A stretch of 64,000 nt of DNA from Planctomycetia bacterium (GTDB lineage Bacteria; Planctomycetota; Planctomycetia; Pirellulales; UBA1268). Within the stretch, counting starts at the first letter, position 1, and each line of letters starts with the position of its first letter. This document shows positions 9,686 to 20,645 of the stretch, piece after piece. A model generated the notes under the pieces. It ran no database searches and was not told the DNA's origin. It worked only from the letters and a program-made list of their open reading frames with translations. The translations under genes were made by a program, and so were the position numbers. The stretch is taken from contig BJHK01000006.1 in the NCBI GenBank assembly GCA_014192425.1, positions 62,001-126,000 of the forward strand, given 5' to 3'.

Positions 9686-10426
9686 ATGGCAACACCACAA
9701 CGCATCCTCGTCATCGGCGCCGGCGGCGGCATCGGGTCGGCCGTCACGCGGCTGATCGCCGCTGCGGGCGGATCCGTCTACCTCGCCGGCCGCGATGCCG
9801 GCAAACTCGCGCCACTCGCCGCGGAACTCGGGCTGCCCCACGGCACGCTCGATGCCACCGACCCCGACGCGGTCGACTCGTGCGCCGATGCCGCCGCCGC
9901 AGCGCTCGGCGGCCTCGACGGGATCGTCAACTGCGCCGGTTCTTTGCTCCTCAAGCCCGCCCACCTCACCACCACGGCCGAATGGCAGGCGACGCTCGCC
10001 GCCAATCTCACCAGCGGCTTCGGCTGCGTTCGCGCGGCGGGCCGCCTGCTCCGGGCGAACGGCGGCTCGGTCGTGCTCGTCTCCAGCGCCGCCGCCCGGG
10101 TCGGCATCGCCAACCACGAGGCGATCGCGGCGGCCAAGGCGGGCGTCATCGGCCTCGTCCTCTCCGCCGCGGCCACCTACGCGAAGCAGCGGATCCGCTT
10201 CAACGCCGTCGCTCCCGGGCTCGTCCGCACGCCGCTCACCAAGGGGCTCGTGTCGAGCGAGCCGGCTGAAAAGGCCTCGATCGGCATGCATCCGCTCGGC
10301 CGGCTCGGCGAGCCGGGGGACGTCGCCCGGGCGATCGTGTTTCTGCTCGACCCGGCCCAGGACTGGATCACCGGGCAGGTGCTCGGTGTGGACGGCGGCC
10401 TCGCCGACCTCAAGTCCCGCCCCTGA
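9686..10426 (+). CDS. SDR-family protein with the catalytic tyrosine replaced
   Basis: A short-chain dehydrogenase/reductase fold protein of 246 aa. It has the nucleotide-binding motif GAGGGIG (residues 11-17), VNCAG (81-85) for the NNAG motif, LVSSAAA (131-137) with the catalytic-serine region, and an intact K151 in AAAKAG. The usual YxxxK pair is broken: the position four residues before K151 is isoleucine (I147), not tyrosine. C-terminal features (FNAVAPGLVRTP, GQVLGVDGG) are normal for the family. GAAGG lies upstream of the ATG. It may be a non-classical enzyme or a non-catalytic nucleotide-binding protein; substrate unknown. The MFS permease gene follows closely. Confidence 0.88.
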   Translation: MATPQRILVIGAGGGIGSAVTRLIAAAGGSVYLAGRDAGKLAPLAAELGLPHGTLDATDPDAVDSCADAAAAALGGLDGIVNCAGSLLLKPAHLTTTAEWQATLAANLTSGFGCVRAAGRLLRANGGSVVLVSSAAARVGIANHEAIAAAKAGVIGLVLSAAATYAKQRIRFNAVAPGLVRTPLTKGLVSSEPAEKASIGMHPLGRLGEPGDVARAIVFLLDPAQDWITGQVLGVDGGLADLKSRP

Positions 10427-10459
10427 CGGACGCGCCACTCCGTGGTATCCTCCGCGGCC

Positions 10460-11782
10460 ATGGAAGCCTCCCCCGCACCGCGCGCCCCGCTCGCCATGAC
10501 CCGGCTGGGGGTCATGATGTTCCTGGAGTTCTTCCTCTGGGGCAGCTGGATGGTGCCGATGGGGAAGTACCTCACGGCGCTGTTTGCCGGCCGCGAGGAC
10601 ATCGGCTCGATCATCGGCAACGCCTACGGCACCGGATCGCTGGCCGCCATCATCGCCCCGCTGCTCGTGGGGCTGGTGGCCGACCGTTTTCTGCCTGGGC
10701 AGGTCGTCCTCGGCGTGCTGCACATCGTCGGCGCCGGCCTGCTCTACGGCGTGGCCCGGGCGACCGATCCGACGACCTTCTACTGGACGCTGCTCGCCGC
10801 CGGGCTGTGCTTCATGCCCACCCTGGCACTGGTGAATTCGGTCAGCTTCGACCACCTGGCGGAGCCGCAGCGGCAGTTTCCCCTGGTCCGCGTCTGGGGC
10901 ACGATCGGCTGGATCGTCGCCGGCGTCACCGTGGGCTCGCTCCTGCCGCGGATGCTGGCCGCCGATGCCCTGCCTGCGGCGCTGACGATCATGCTCCGCG
11001 GCGATCCATCGGGCAACGACGTCGGCAGAACGAACCTGCCGTTCCTGCTCGCCGCAGCCACGTCGCTCGTGCTCGGGCTCTACTCGTTCACGCTGCCGCA
11101 CAGCCCCCCGAAGGGCCGCGGGCAGCAGGTGAGCGTCGCCCGGATGCTGGGGCTCGACGCCATCGGGCTCCTCAAGTCCCCCGCCTTCGCCGTGTTCGCC
11201 ATCGCCAGCTTCCTGGTCTGCATTCCGCTTGCCGTCTACTACGCCAAGGCCAACGAGTACATCAGCGACATGGGGATCGCCGGCATGGTGGGGCTGGGCA
11301 GCGAGACGGTCATGACCTTCGGCCAGATGAGCGAGATCGGCTTCATGCTCCTCATGCCCTTCTTCCTCGCCCGCTTCGGCGTCAAGACGATGCTCATCGG
11401 GGGCATGGCGGCGTGGGCGGCGCGGTACGCGCTGTTCGCCTTCGGGGCCGGCTCCGCCTGGATGCTGATCCTTGCCGTGGTGCTCCACGGGATCTGCTAC
11501 GACTTCTTCTTCGTCACGGGCCAGCTGTACACGGACCACGTCGCGCCGCGGGAACTGCGGGCCAGTGCCCAGGGGCTGATCGCCCTGCTCACCTACGGCG
11601 CCGGCATGTACGTCGGCAACCTGGCGTTTCCAAAAATCGCCGCCGGGCTGACCGACGCGACCGGCGCATTCCCCTGGCGGCCGTTCTGGCTGACCTTCGC
11701 CCTTATGGCCGTGGCGGTCATGGTGGCATTCGCCGTCGCCTTCCGCGACCGGGTGCGGCTCGGAGCCCCGGCCCGTGGCTGA
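10460..11782 (+). CDS. MFS transporter, nucleoside:H+ symporter-like (NupG/XapB family)
   Basis: A 440-aa inner-membrane carrier with about twelve predicted hydrophobic segments. The start of the first helix, MTRLGVMMFLEFFLWGSW, and RVWGTIGWIVAG are typical of the nucleoside proton symporter branch of the major facilitator superfamily. The loop ARFGVKTMLIGGMAAWAARY and the YDFFFVTGQLYTD segment also fit. The start at MEASPAPRAP is a choice; an upstream in-frame GTG at 10442 is possible and no clear ribosome-binding site separates them. It lies 33 bases after the SDR gene. Substrate is inferred from family resemblance only. Confidence 0.85.
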   Translation: MEASPAPRAPLAMTRLGVMMFLEFFLWGSWMVPMGKYLTALFAGREDIGSIIGNAYGTGSLAAIIAPLLVGLVADRFLPGQVVLGVLHIVGAGLLYGVARATDPTTFYWTLLAAGLCFMPTLALVNSVSFDHLAEPQRQFPLVRVWGTIGWIVAGVTVGSLLPRMLAADALPAALTIMLRGDPSGNDVGRTNLPFLLAAATSLVLGLYSFTLPHSPPKGRGQQVSVARMLGLDAIGLLKSPAFAVFAIASFLVCIPLAVYYAKANEYISDMGIAGMVGLGSETVMTFGQMSEIGFMLLMPFFLARFGVKTMLIGGMAAWAARYALFAFGAGSAWMLILAVVLHGICYDFFFVTGQLYTDHVAPRELRASAQGLIALLTYGAGMYVGNLAFPKIAAGLTDATGAFPWRPFWLTFALMAVAVMVAFAVAFRDRVRLGAPARG

Positions 11783-11904
11783 CCGGCGGCAGCCCGACGC
11801 AACTCCCTGCGGCCGGTGAACCGGCCTTGCGGACTGCGGCGGCCCTGCCTACCCTCCCGCCCCCGCCCCGTTCCGCGGGGCCGCCATGCTGGGAGGCTTC
11901 ACCG

Positions 11905-12969
11905 ATGTCGATCGCGCTTCGTGACCTGGCCGCCGCCGTTGCCGGCACGGTCGTCGGCGACCCCGCGCTGCCACTCGCGGGCGCGGCCACCCTCGAGACC
12001 GCCGGCAGCGCCGAGATCGCGCTCGTCGACGGCGCCGACAAACTCCATCTTCTCGCCCGGAGCCGGGCCGGGGCCGCCATCGTGCCGCGCGGCACGGGGC
12101 CGCTCGACCGGCCCACCATCGAAGTCGACGACGTCCACGCCGCCTTCGCCGCCACGATCGTCCGCTTCCGTCCGCCGCGGTCGCGCGCCCGGTGCGGCGT
12201 CAGCCCGCAGGCCGTCGTCGATCCCTCCGCCCGGCTGGCGGCCGACGTCGAGGTCGAGCCGCTGGCCGTGATCGGGCCGGACTGCACGATCGGCCCGGGG
12301 AGCACGATCCACTCGGGCGCCCGCCTCGCGGCCGGCTGCACGATCGGCGCCGGCAGCGAGATCTTTCCCAACGCCGTGCTCTATGAAAACACGCGAGTCG
12401 GGGCGCGGTGCATCGTCCATGCCAACGCCGTCCTCGGCGCCTACGGCTTCGGCTACCGCGTCGCCGACGGCCGCTACGCCCTGTCGGCCCAGCTCGGCTG
12501 GGTGGAGCTCGACGACGACGTGGAGGTGGGCGCCGGCACGACGATCGACCGCGGCACCTACGGGCCGACGCGGATCGGCGCCGGCACGAAGCTCGACAAC
12601 CTCGTGATGATCGCCCACAACTGCCGGCTGGGCCGCCACAACATGATCTGCTCGCAGGTGGGCGTGGCCGGCAGCACCAGCACCGGCGACTGGGTGGTGA
12701 TGGCCGGGCAGGTCGGCGTGCGCGACCATGTCCACATCGGCGACCGGGCGGTGCTCGGGGCCCGCTCCGGCGTCTCGGGCGACATCGAGGCGGGGAAGAC
12801 GGTCCTCGGCGAGCCGGCGATCGACCTGCGCGACCGTAAGCTCCAACTGGCCACGATCAGCAAGCTGCCCGAGATGCGCAAGGAACTGAAGCAGCTCGCG
12901 GCCCGGATCGAGGGGCTGGAACGGGCCGGCAGGGCGGACGAGCCGCCGGCTTCCGCGGAGGCGGCCTAG
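11905..12969 (+). CDS. lpxD: UDP-3-O-(3-hydroxyacyl)glucosamine N-acyltransferase LpxD
   Basis: Adds the N-linked hydroxyacyl chain in the third step of lipid A synthesis, acting as a trimer in the cytoplasm. At 354 aa it has the N-terminal uridine-binding domain (residues 1-100), a left-handed beta-helix of hexapeptide repeats (about 110-310), and the catalytic-histidine motif IAHNCRLG in MIAHNCRLGRHN. The C-terminal helix (KLPEMRKELKQLAARIEGLE) is typical. The ATG follows GGGAGG. lpxI begins 16 bases after the stop, so the pair forms a lipid A operon. Confidence 0.95.
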   Translation: MSIALRDLAAAVAGTVVGDPALPLAGAATLETAGSAEIALVDGADKLHLLARSRAGAAIVPRGTGPLDRPTIEVDDVHAAFAATIVRFRPPRSRARCGVSPQAVVDPSARLAADVEVEPLAVIGPDCTIGPGSTIHSGARLAAGCTIGAGSEIFPNAVLYENTRVGARCIVHANAVLGAYGFGYRVADGRYALSAQLGWVELDDDVEVGAGTTIDRGTYGPTRIGAGTKLDNLVMIAHNCRLGRHNMICSQVGVAGSTSTGDWVVMAGQVGVRDHVHIGDRAVLGARSGVSGDIEAGKTVLGEPAIDLRDRKLQLATISKLPEMRKELKQLAARIEGLERAGRADEPPASAEAA

Positions 12970-12985
12970 CCGCGGCGCTTGCTCC

Positions 12986-13903
12986 ATGGAACGACACGCG
13001 TGTGATGAGCCGGCGCCGCTGGCAGGCGAGACCGTGGGGATCCTCGCCGGCTGGGGACGGTTTCCCGTGGTGGTCGCCGAGGCGATCCGCCGGCACGGCG
13101 GCCGGACGGCGATCCTCGCCATTCGCGATCACGCCGACGCGGCCCTCGAGCCGCTGGCCGATGCCTACGGCACGGTCGGCGTCGCGGAGATCGGCACGGC
13201 GATCGATTTCTTCCGCCGGCATGGTGCCCGCCGGGCGACGATGGCGGGGAAGATCCACAAGGCGAAACTCTTCGGCCGGCGGGCGTGGCGCCGGCACCTC
13301 CCCGACTGGGTCGGGCTGCAGACGTTCTGGCCGCACTTCGTCAGCCGGCGCCGCGACAACCGCGATGATTCGCTCCTCGGGGCGGTCGCGGCGGCCTTCG
13401 ACGCCCGCGGCGTGCGGGTGTGCCCGGCCACCGACTTCGCCCCCGAGCTGCTCGTCGCGGAGGGCCTGATCGCGGGCCGGCCGCTTTCCGCTCGGCAGTG
13501 GGCCGACGTGGAGTTCGGCTGGGCGTTGGCCAAGGAGATCGGCCGGCTCGACGTCGGCCAGACGGTGGTCGTCAAGGACCGGGCGCCGCTGGCGGTCGAG
13601 GCGATCGAGGGGACCGACGCCTGCATCCGCCGTGCGGGCGCGGTCTGCCCGGCCGGCGGCATGGTGGTCGTCAAGGTCGCCAAGCCGCAGCAGGACCTGC
13701 GGTTCGACATGCCCACGATCGGCATCGGGACGCTCGAATCGCTGGCCGCGGCCGGAGCGGCGGTTCTGGCCGTGGAGGCGGGACGCACCATCCTCGTCGA
13801 GCGGGAGGCCCTCGCGGCCCGCGCCTGCGAGCGGGGCATCGCGATCGTGAGCTGTTGCGACGCGGCCGGCCGGCCCGCCCGCGGCGACGCCCGCGCGGCC
13901 TGA
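12986..13903 (+). CDS. lpxI: UDP-2,3-diacylglucosamine pyrophosphatase LpxI
   Basis: Hydrolyses UDP-2,3-diacylglucosamine to lipid X and UMP, replacing LpxH in many bacteria. The 305-aa protein matches the LpxI (DUF1009) pattern: an N-terminal GILAGWGRFPVVVAEAIRRHG, the central GKIHKAKLF and DDSLLGAVAAAFD, and a C-terminal domain with VVKDRAPLAVEAIEGTDACI and KVAKPQQDLRFDMPTIG. It follows lpxD on the same strand. A 10-residue N-terminal extension (MERHACDEPA) precedes the conserved part, and the true start could be slightly downstream. Confidence 0.94.
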   Translation: MERHACDEPAPLAGETVGILAGWGRFPVVVAEAIRRHGGRTAILAIRDHADAALEPLADAYGTVGVAEIGTAIDFFRRHGARRATMAGKIHKAKLFGRRAWRRHLPDWVGLQTFWPHFVSRRRDNRDDSLLGAVAAAFDARGVRVCPATDFAPELLVAEGLIAGRPLSARQWADVEFGWALAKEIGRLDVGQTVVVKDRAPLAVEAIEGTDACIRRAGAVCPAGGMVVVKVAKPQQDLRFDMPTIGIGTLESLAAAGAAVLAVEAGRTILVEREALAARACERGIAIVSCCDAAGRPARGDARAA

Positions 13904-13928
13904 GCGGGGACTGCGCTATACTGCCGGC

Positions 13929-14750
13929 ATGTCAGCCCGCCTCGTCCGCCTGTTGATCGCCCCCGCGCTCGTCTGCCAGTTCGGTGCGCCGCGCGGCAGC
14001 GCGGAACCGCCACCGGTCGCCGCGCCGGTCGTGGAGCCCGCCGTCCGTTCCGCGACGCGACCGCTGCCGATCGACACGGCGATCGACCGCGACACGCCGA
14101 TCCCGCCGGCGGCGACCCATCACATGGGCCGCGAGATCGCCCAGGCGATGCACTTCGCCGGCGCCGACTGGCTGGTCCGCGAGAGCCGGCAGCGCGAGGA
14201 GGACTGCCGCCTGCTGCTCGGGGCGCTCAACGTGCGGCGCGGTCAGACGATCTGCGACATGGGCTGCGGCAACGGTTTCTACACGCTGGAACTCGCCCGC
14301 CGGGTCGGCCCCACGGGGACCGTGTACGCCATCGACATCCAGCCCGAGATGCTGCGCTTGCTCGCCGAGCGGGCCGGCGCCGAGGGACTGACGAACATCC
14401 GGCCGGTGCTCGGCACGGTGATCGATCCGCGCCTGCCGAAGCGTGGCGTGGACATCATCCTGTGCGTCGACGTGTATCACGAGTTCTCCCATCCGGCCCA
14501 GATGCTGGCGGCGATGCGGGCAAGCCTCGCCGACGGCGGAAGGTTGGTGCTGGCCGAGTTCCGCGGCGAGGACCCCGCGGTGCCGATCAAGCCGCTCCAC
14601 AAGATGACGAAGGACCAGATCCGTGTGGAACTCGGCCCGGCCGGGTTCGCCGTGGCCCGGGAATTCGATCGGCTTCCCTGGCAGCACCTGATGTTTTTCC
14701 GGGCCGCCGCCCCGGATCCGGCCGGCAAAACCGGCGGTTTTCCGCGGTAA
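13929..14750 (+). CDS. Exported class I SAM-dependent methyltransferase-like protein
   Basis: A 273-aa protein with an N-terminal hydrophobic segment (LVRLLIAPALVCQFGAPRGSA) that looks like a signal peptide, then a Rossmann methyltransferase domain: motif I ICDMGCGNGFYTLELA (about residues 111-126), the acidic turn YAIDIQPEM, and LCVDVYHEFSHPAQML. A methyltransferase fold outside the cytoplasm is unusual, because SAM is not expected there; similar exported proteins are known in planctomycetes but have no assigned substrate. It lies 25 bases downstream of lpxI and may share its transcript. The last codons form the hairpin at 14727-14741. Confidence 0.82.
   Translation: MSARLVRLLIAPALVCQFGAPRGSAEPPPVAAPVVEPAVRSATRPLPIDTAIDRDTPIPPAATHHMGREIAQAMHFAGADWLVRESRQREEDCRLLLGALNVRRGQTICDMGCGNGFYTLELARRVGPTGTVYAIDIQPEMLRLLAERAGAEGLTNIRPVLGTVIDPRLPKRGVDIILCVDVYHEFSHPAQMLAAMRASLADGGRLVLAEFRGEDPAVPIKPLHKMTKDQIRVELGPAGFAVAREFDRLPWQHLMFFRAAAPDPAGKTGGFPR
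14727..14741 (+). terminator. Hairpin overlapping the methyltransferase 3' end
   Basis: AAAACC-GGC-GGTTTT forms a short hairpin inside the last codons of the methyltransferase gene, with additional outer pairing of GC and CGC. It could serve as an attenuator or terminator, but there is no following T-run, so it may only be a coding coincidence. Confidence 0.3.
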
Positions 14751-14917
14751 ATCAGGGGTTCATCCGGGTGGGGCGCGGTCCCCTGTCCGGCGGGCTGGGC
14801 GGTCCGTTGCATCGGTCATCTTTCCCGGCCATACTCTGCGCACACCCCCGCGGCGGCGATGTGCCACTCATGGCTCGTCCCACCGGTGGGGTGCCCCGCC
14901 CGAACGGAATCCCCACC

Positions 14918-15988
<1,071 letters not shown>

Positions 15989-15999
15989 CCGCTGATTCG

Positions 16000-16398
16000 T
16001 CAACGGATCCGGCAGGTGTCATCGCTGCAGCGGCCGGCGAACTCGTAGCGGCGGGCAGCGATCCAGGCGTAGAGCCGGCTCCACAGGGGCAGCGTGCCGG
16101 GAATGTGAAGCAGCATCGCCAACGGCCAGAGTGGCACGATCCGGCGGGACAAGTAGCGGACCGCCTCGGCACCCCCCCGGGCAGCGCCCGTGTCGTCGAC
16201 GACGAACATCCGGTCCATCAGGTCGGCGACGGGAATCTCGGGAAAGTCATGGGCCACGGAGGGCTCGTGCAGCGACGTGAACCGCAGCCGGCCGCCGAAG
16301 TCGAGCCGGCGGAGCAGGGCGATCTGCCGTCGGCAGAACCGGCACTGCCCGTCGTAGAGAACCGTGTCGTGCTCGGGATGTCGGGCTGTGTGAATCAT
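16000..16398 (-). CDS. DCC-family (DUF393) thiol-disulfide oxidoreductase-like protein
   Basis: A 132-aa protein of the DCC/DUF393 family, named for the N-terminal DxxCxxC pattern. It shows VLYDGQCRFCRRQ (CxxC at about residues 20-23), then MDRMFVVDDTGAARGGAEAVRYL and a hydrophobic stretch near 88-112. Members resemble thioredoxin-fold proteins. It is convergent with the sigma-54 activator, whose stop lies 11 bases away, so the two mRNAs may overlap at their 3' ends. Confidence 0.88.
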   Translation of the reverse strand: MIHTARHPEHDTVLYDGQCRFCRRQIALLRRLDFGGRLRFTSLHEPSVAHDFPEIPVADLMDRMFVVDDTGAARGGAEAVRYLSRRIVPLWPLAMLLHIPGTLPLWSRLYAWIAARRYEFAGRCSDDTCRIR

Positions 16399-16569
16399 CG
16401 GGACGGGCCTGGTCGGTGGGGTGCTGGGCAGCCTGAAAAGAACCCCCTGCAGGGAGCCGCCACGCGATCCACTCGCGGCCCGGGCGGGTCACGGCGACGA
16501 GTGACAACCCTTCTTGACAACCGCATCCGGCAGCCCCAGATAACCGGCAGCCCCTGAGAACCGGCAGGT

Positions 16570-16812
16570 TCAGTGGTTCAGGCTCCGCCACGGCTGGCCG
16601 GTCGGTGCCGCCTGCTTCACCGGCAGCGTGACGAAGTGGAGGATCGTCACCGCCCCGACCGAAAGCAGCGCCCACGGTGCCCAGTCAGGGGCCGTCACGG
16701 TCCGCGGCTGTCCGCCCTGGAGCGGCATCACCGAGGCTGAATCGACGAGCAGCATCTCGACGCCGAGGATGCAGGAGAAGGCGCCCAGCGCCAGAAACAC
16801 GCTCTTCCACAT
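16570..16812 (-). CDS. Small predicted membrane protein
   Basis: An 80-aa protein with two likely membrane segments (VFLALGAFSCILGVEMLLV near the N-terminus and WALLSVGAVTILHFVTL near the C-terminus) separated by a short loop. No known domain was recognised. A second small protein at 32908-33180 has the same layout and a similar C-terminal motif (W, LGLALMSAGAVLTI), so they may be distant paralogues. Codon use fits a real gene, but the ORF is short. Confidence 0.55.
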   Translation of the reverse strand: MWKSVFLALGAFSCILGVEMLLVDSASVMPLQGGQPRTVTAPDWAPWALLSVGAVTILHFVTLPVKQAAPTGQPWRSLNH

Positions 16813-17104
16813 GGCCTGCCCGTCCGTGATTCGCGCGCCGGGGAACCGGGGCCCGGCACCTCGCCCTCCCAGGGCAATCGGCCGCGCCAGGGTGCCGAAT
16901 GCAGCGGCCCCGCAGCCGGGCCTGACGGCACCGATTGACGGGGATCTGCGGGCTGGGCGTGATCACACCATTTCCGCGCACGGGTCGATGCGGCCTTCGT
17001 GCAGATCGGCGACCTTCCACGCGGGGCTGCCCAGCCGCTGCTGGACGGGCACGGGCTCCCAGCCACGCCGACGGCGAAAGGCGTGAGAGCCGGCGGGCGG
17101 TCGG

Positions 17105-19198
<2,094 letters not shown>

Positions 19199-19406
19199 GG
19201 GACGACGTGTGGGTCCTGCCAGGGGGAAGCTGATCCGAAAGGAACCGTGCATCCTAAGCCGAAGAAAACCGGGCGACAAACGGCAGCCGCACCGGAGCCC
19301 TTGCGGTCGGTGGCCGCCGGTTCGCCAGCGGGTTTCGCATGGCGATCCCGGTCGCCGTGCCGTAGACTCGTGGAGTTCGAGGGTCCGTTCTCCGCCAGAA
19401 TCCGCC

Positions 19407-20645
19407 ATGACGTCCCCCGCCAGTTGTCCCACAGCCGAGGGACCGGTCCGCCGGTCCCCGGATCCAGGCAGTGGCGTCGATCCGGGTGGTCGTCCGCTGG
19501 CCGTGGCCGTGCTGGGCTCGACCGGCAGCATCGGCATGAGCACGCTGGACGTGATCGAAGCGGCCCCCGATCGGTTCACCCCCCACCTGCTGGCAGCCCA
19601 GCGCAGCGTCGGGAAACTGCTGGAGCAGGCCTGCAGGCTGCGGCCCCGGTGGGTCGTCGTCACCGATCCGGCCGCGGCCGCCACGATCGGGGCCGCCAGC
19701 CTGCCCGCGGGCACGCGGCTCGCCGTCGGCGCCGACGCGCTCGACGACCTCGTCCGCGACCCCGCGGTTGACCGGGTCGTGTCGGCGATCGTCGGTGCCG
19801 CCGGGCTGCGCAGCACGTGGGCCGCGGTCGAGGAGGGCAAGACGGTGGCCCTGGCCAACAAGGAGACGCTCGTCATGGCCGGGCCGCTGGTGATGCGGCT
19901 CGCCGCCCGCACCGGGGCCGCCATCCTTCCCGTCGACAGCGAGCACTCCGCCATCCAGCAGGCGCTCTGCTCCGGCACGGGCGCGGAGGTGCGCCGGATC
20001 GTGCTCACCGCCAGCGGGGGGCCGTTCCGCACCCGGCCGGCGGAGACGTTCGCTGCGATCACGCCGGAAGAGGCGCTGCGGCACCCCACCTGGTCGATGG
20101 GGCCGAAGATCACGATCGACTCGGCGACGATGATGAACAAGGCTTTGGAGCTGATCGAGGCGCGCTGGCTGTTCGGCGTGCCTGCCACGAAGCTGGAGGT
20201 GCTCGTCCACCCGCAGTCGATCGTGCACTCGATGGTCGAGTTCGTCGACGGCTCGGTGATCGCGCAGCTCAGCCCGCCCGACATGCGGCTGCCGATCCAG
20301 TACGCGCTCTCCTACCCGCGACGGCTCCCCGGCCCCGCGCGGCGGTTCGATTTCACGCGCGGCTTCGCCCTCGAGTTCGCGCCCCCCGATCCCGCCCGCT
20401 TCCCGGCGCTCGCGCTCGGGCACGAGGCCGCGTCCCGGGGGGGCACGGCGGGCGCCGTGCTCAACGCCGCCAACGAGGAGGCCGTCCGCGGCTTCCTCGC
20501 CGGCCGCCTCCGATTCACCGACATCGCCGCCGTCTGCGGCCGGGTGCTCGAAGCGCATCCCTTCCAGGACGATCCCACGATCGAGGACATCCGGCGGCTC
20601 GACGCCTGGGCCAGAGAGGAGGTCGTCACGTGGTCTGCTGCCTGA
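19407..20645 (+). CDS. dxr: 1-deoxy-D-xylulose 5-phosphate reductoisomerase
   Basis: Second step of the MEP isoprenoid pathway: converts DXP to MEP with NADPH. The 412-aa protein has the NADPH motif LGSTGSIG (about residues 35-42), the substrate/metal region [25 protein letters not shown], the loop [18 protein letters not shown], and [19 protein letters not shown]. About 30 N-terminal residues precede the conserved fold. Its last 16 bases overlap the rseP coding start, a strong sign of co-translation. Confidence 0.96.
   Translation: MTSPASCPTAEGPVRRSPDPGSGVDPGGRPLAVAVLGSTGSIGMSTLDVIEAAPDRFTPHLLAAQRSVGKLLEQACRLRPRWVVVTDPAAAATIGAASLPAGTRLAVGADALDDLVRDPAVDRVVSAIVGAAGLRSTWAAVEEGKTVALANKETLVMAGPLVMRLAARTGAAILPVDSEHSAIQQALCSGTGAEVRRIVLTASGGPFRTRPAETFAAITPEEALRHPTWSMGPKITIDSATMMNKALELIEARWLFGVPATKLEVLVHPQSIVHSMVEFVDGSVIAQLSPPDMRLPIQYALSYPRRLPGPARRFDFTRGFALEFAPPDPARFPALALGHEAASRGGTAGAVLNAANEEAVRGFLAGRLRFTDIAAVCGRVLEAHPFQDDPTIEDIRRLDAWAREEVVTWSAA

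Noticed and set aside
9590-11539. 649-aa minus-strand open frame across the SDR and MFS genes
   Set aside because: It lies opposite two clear plus-strand genes and has low-complexity, Gly/Arg/Glu/His-rich sequence without any known motif.
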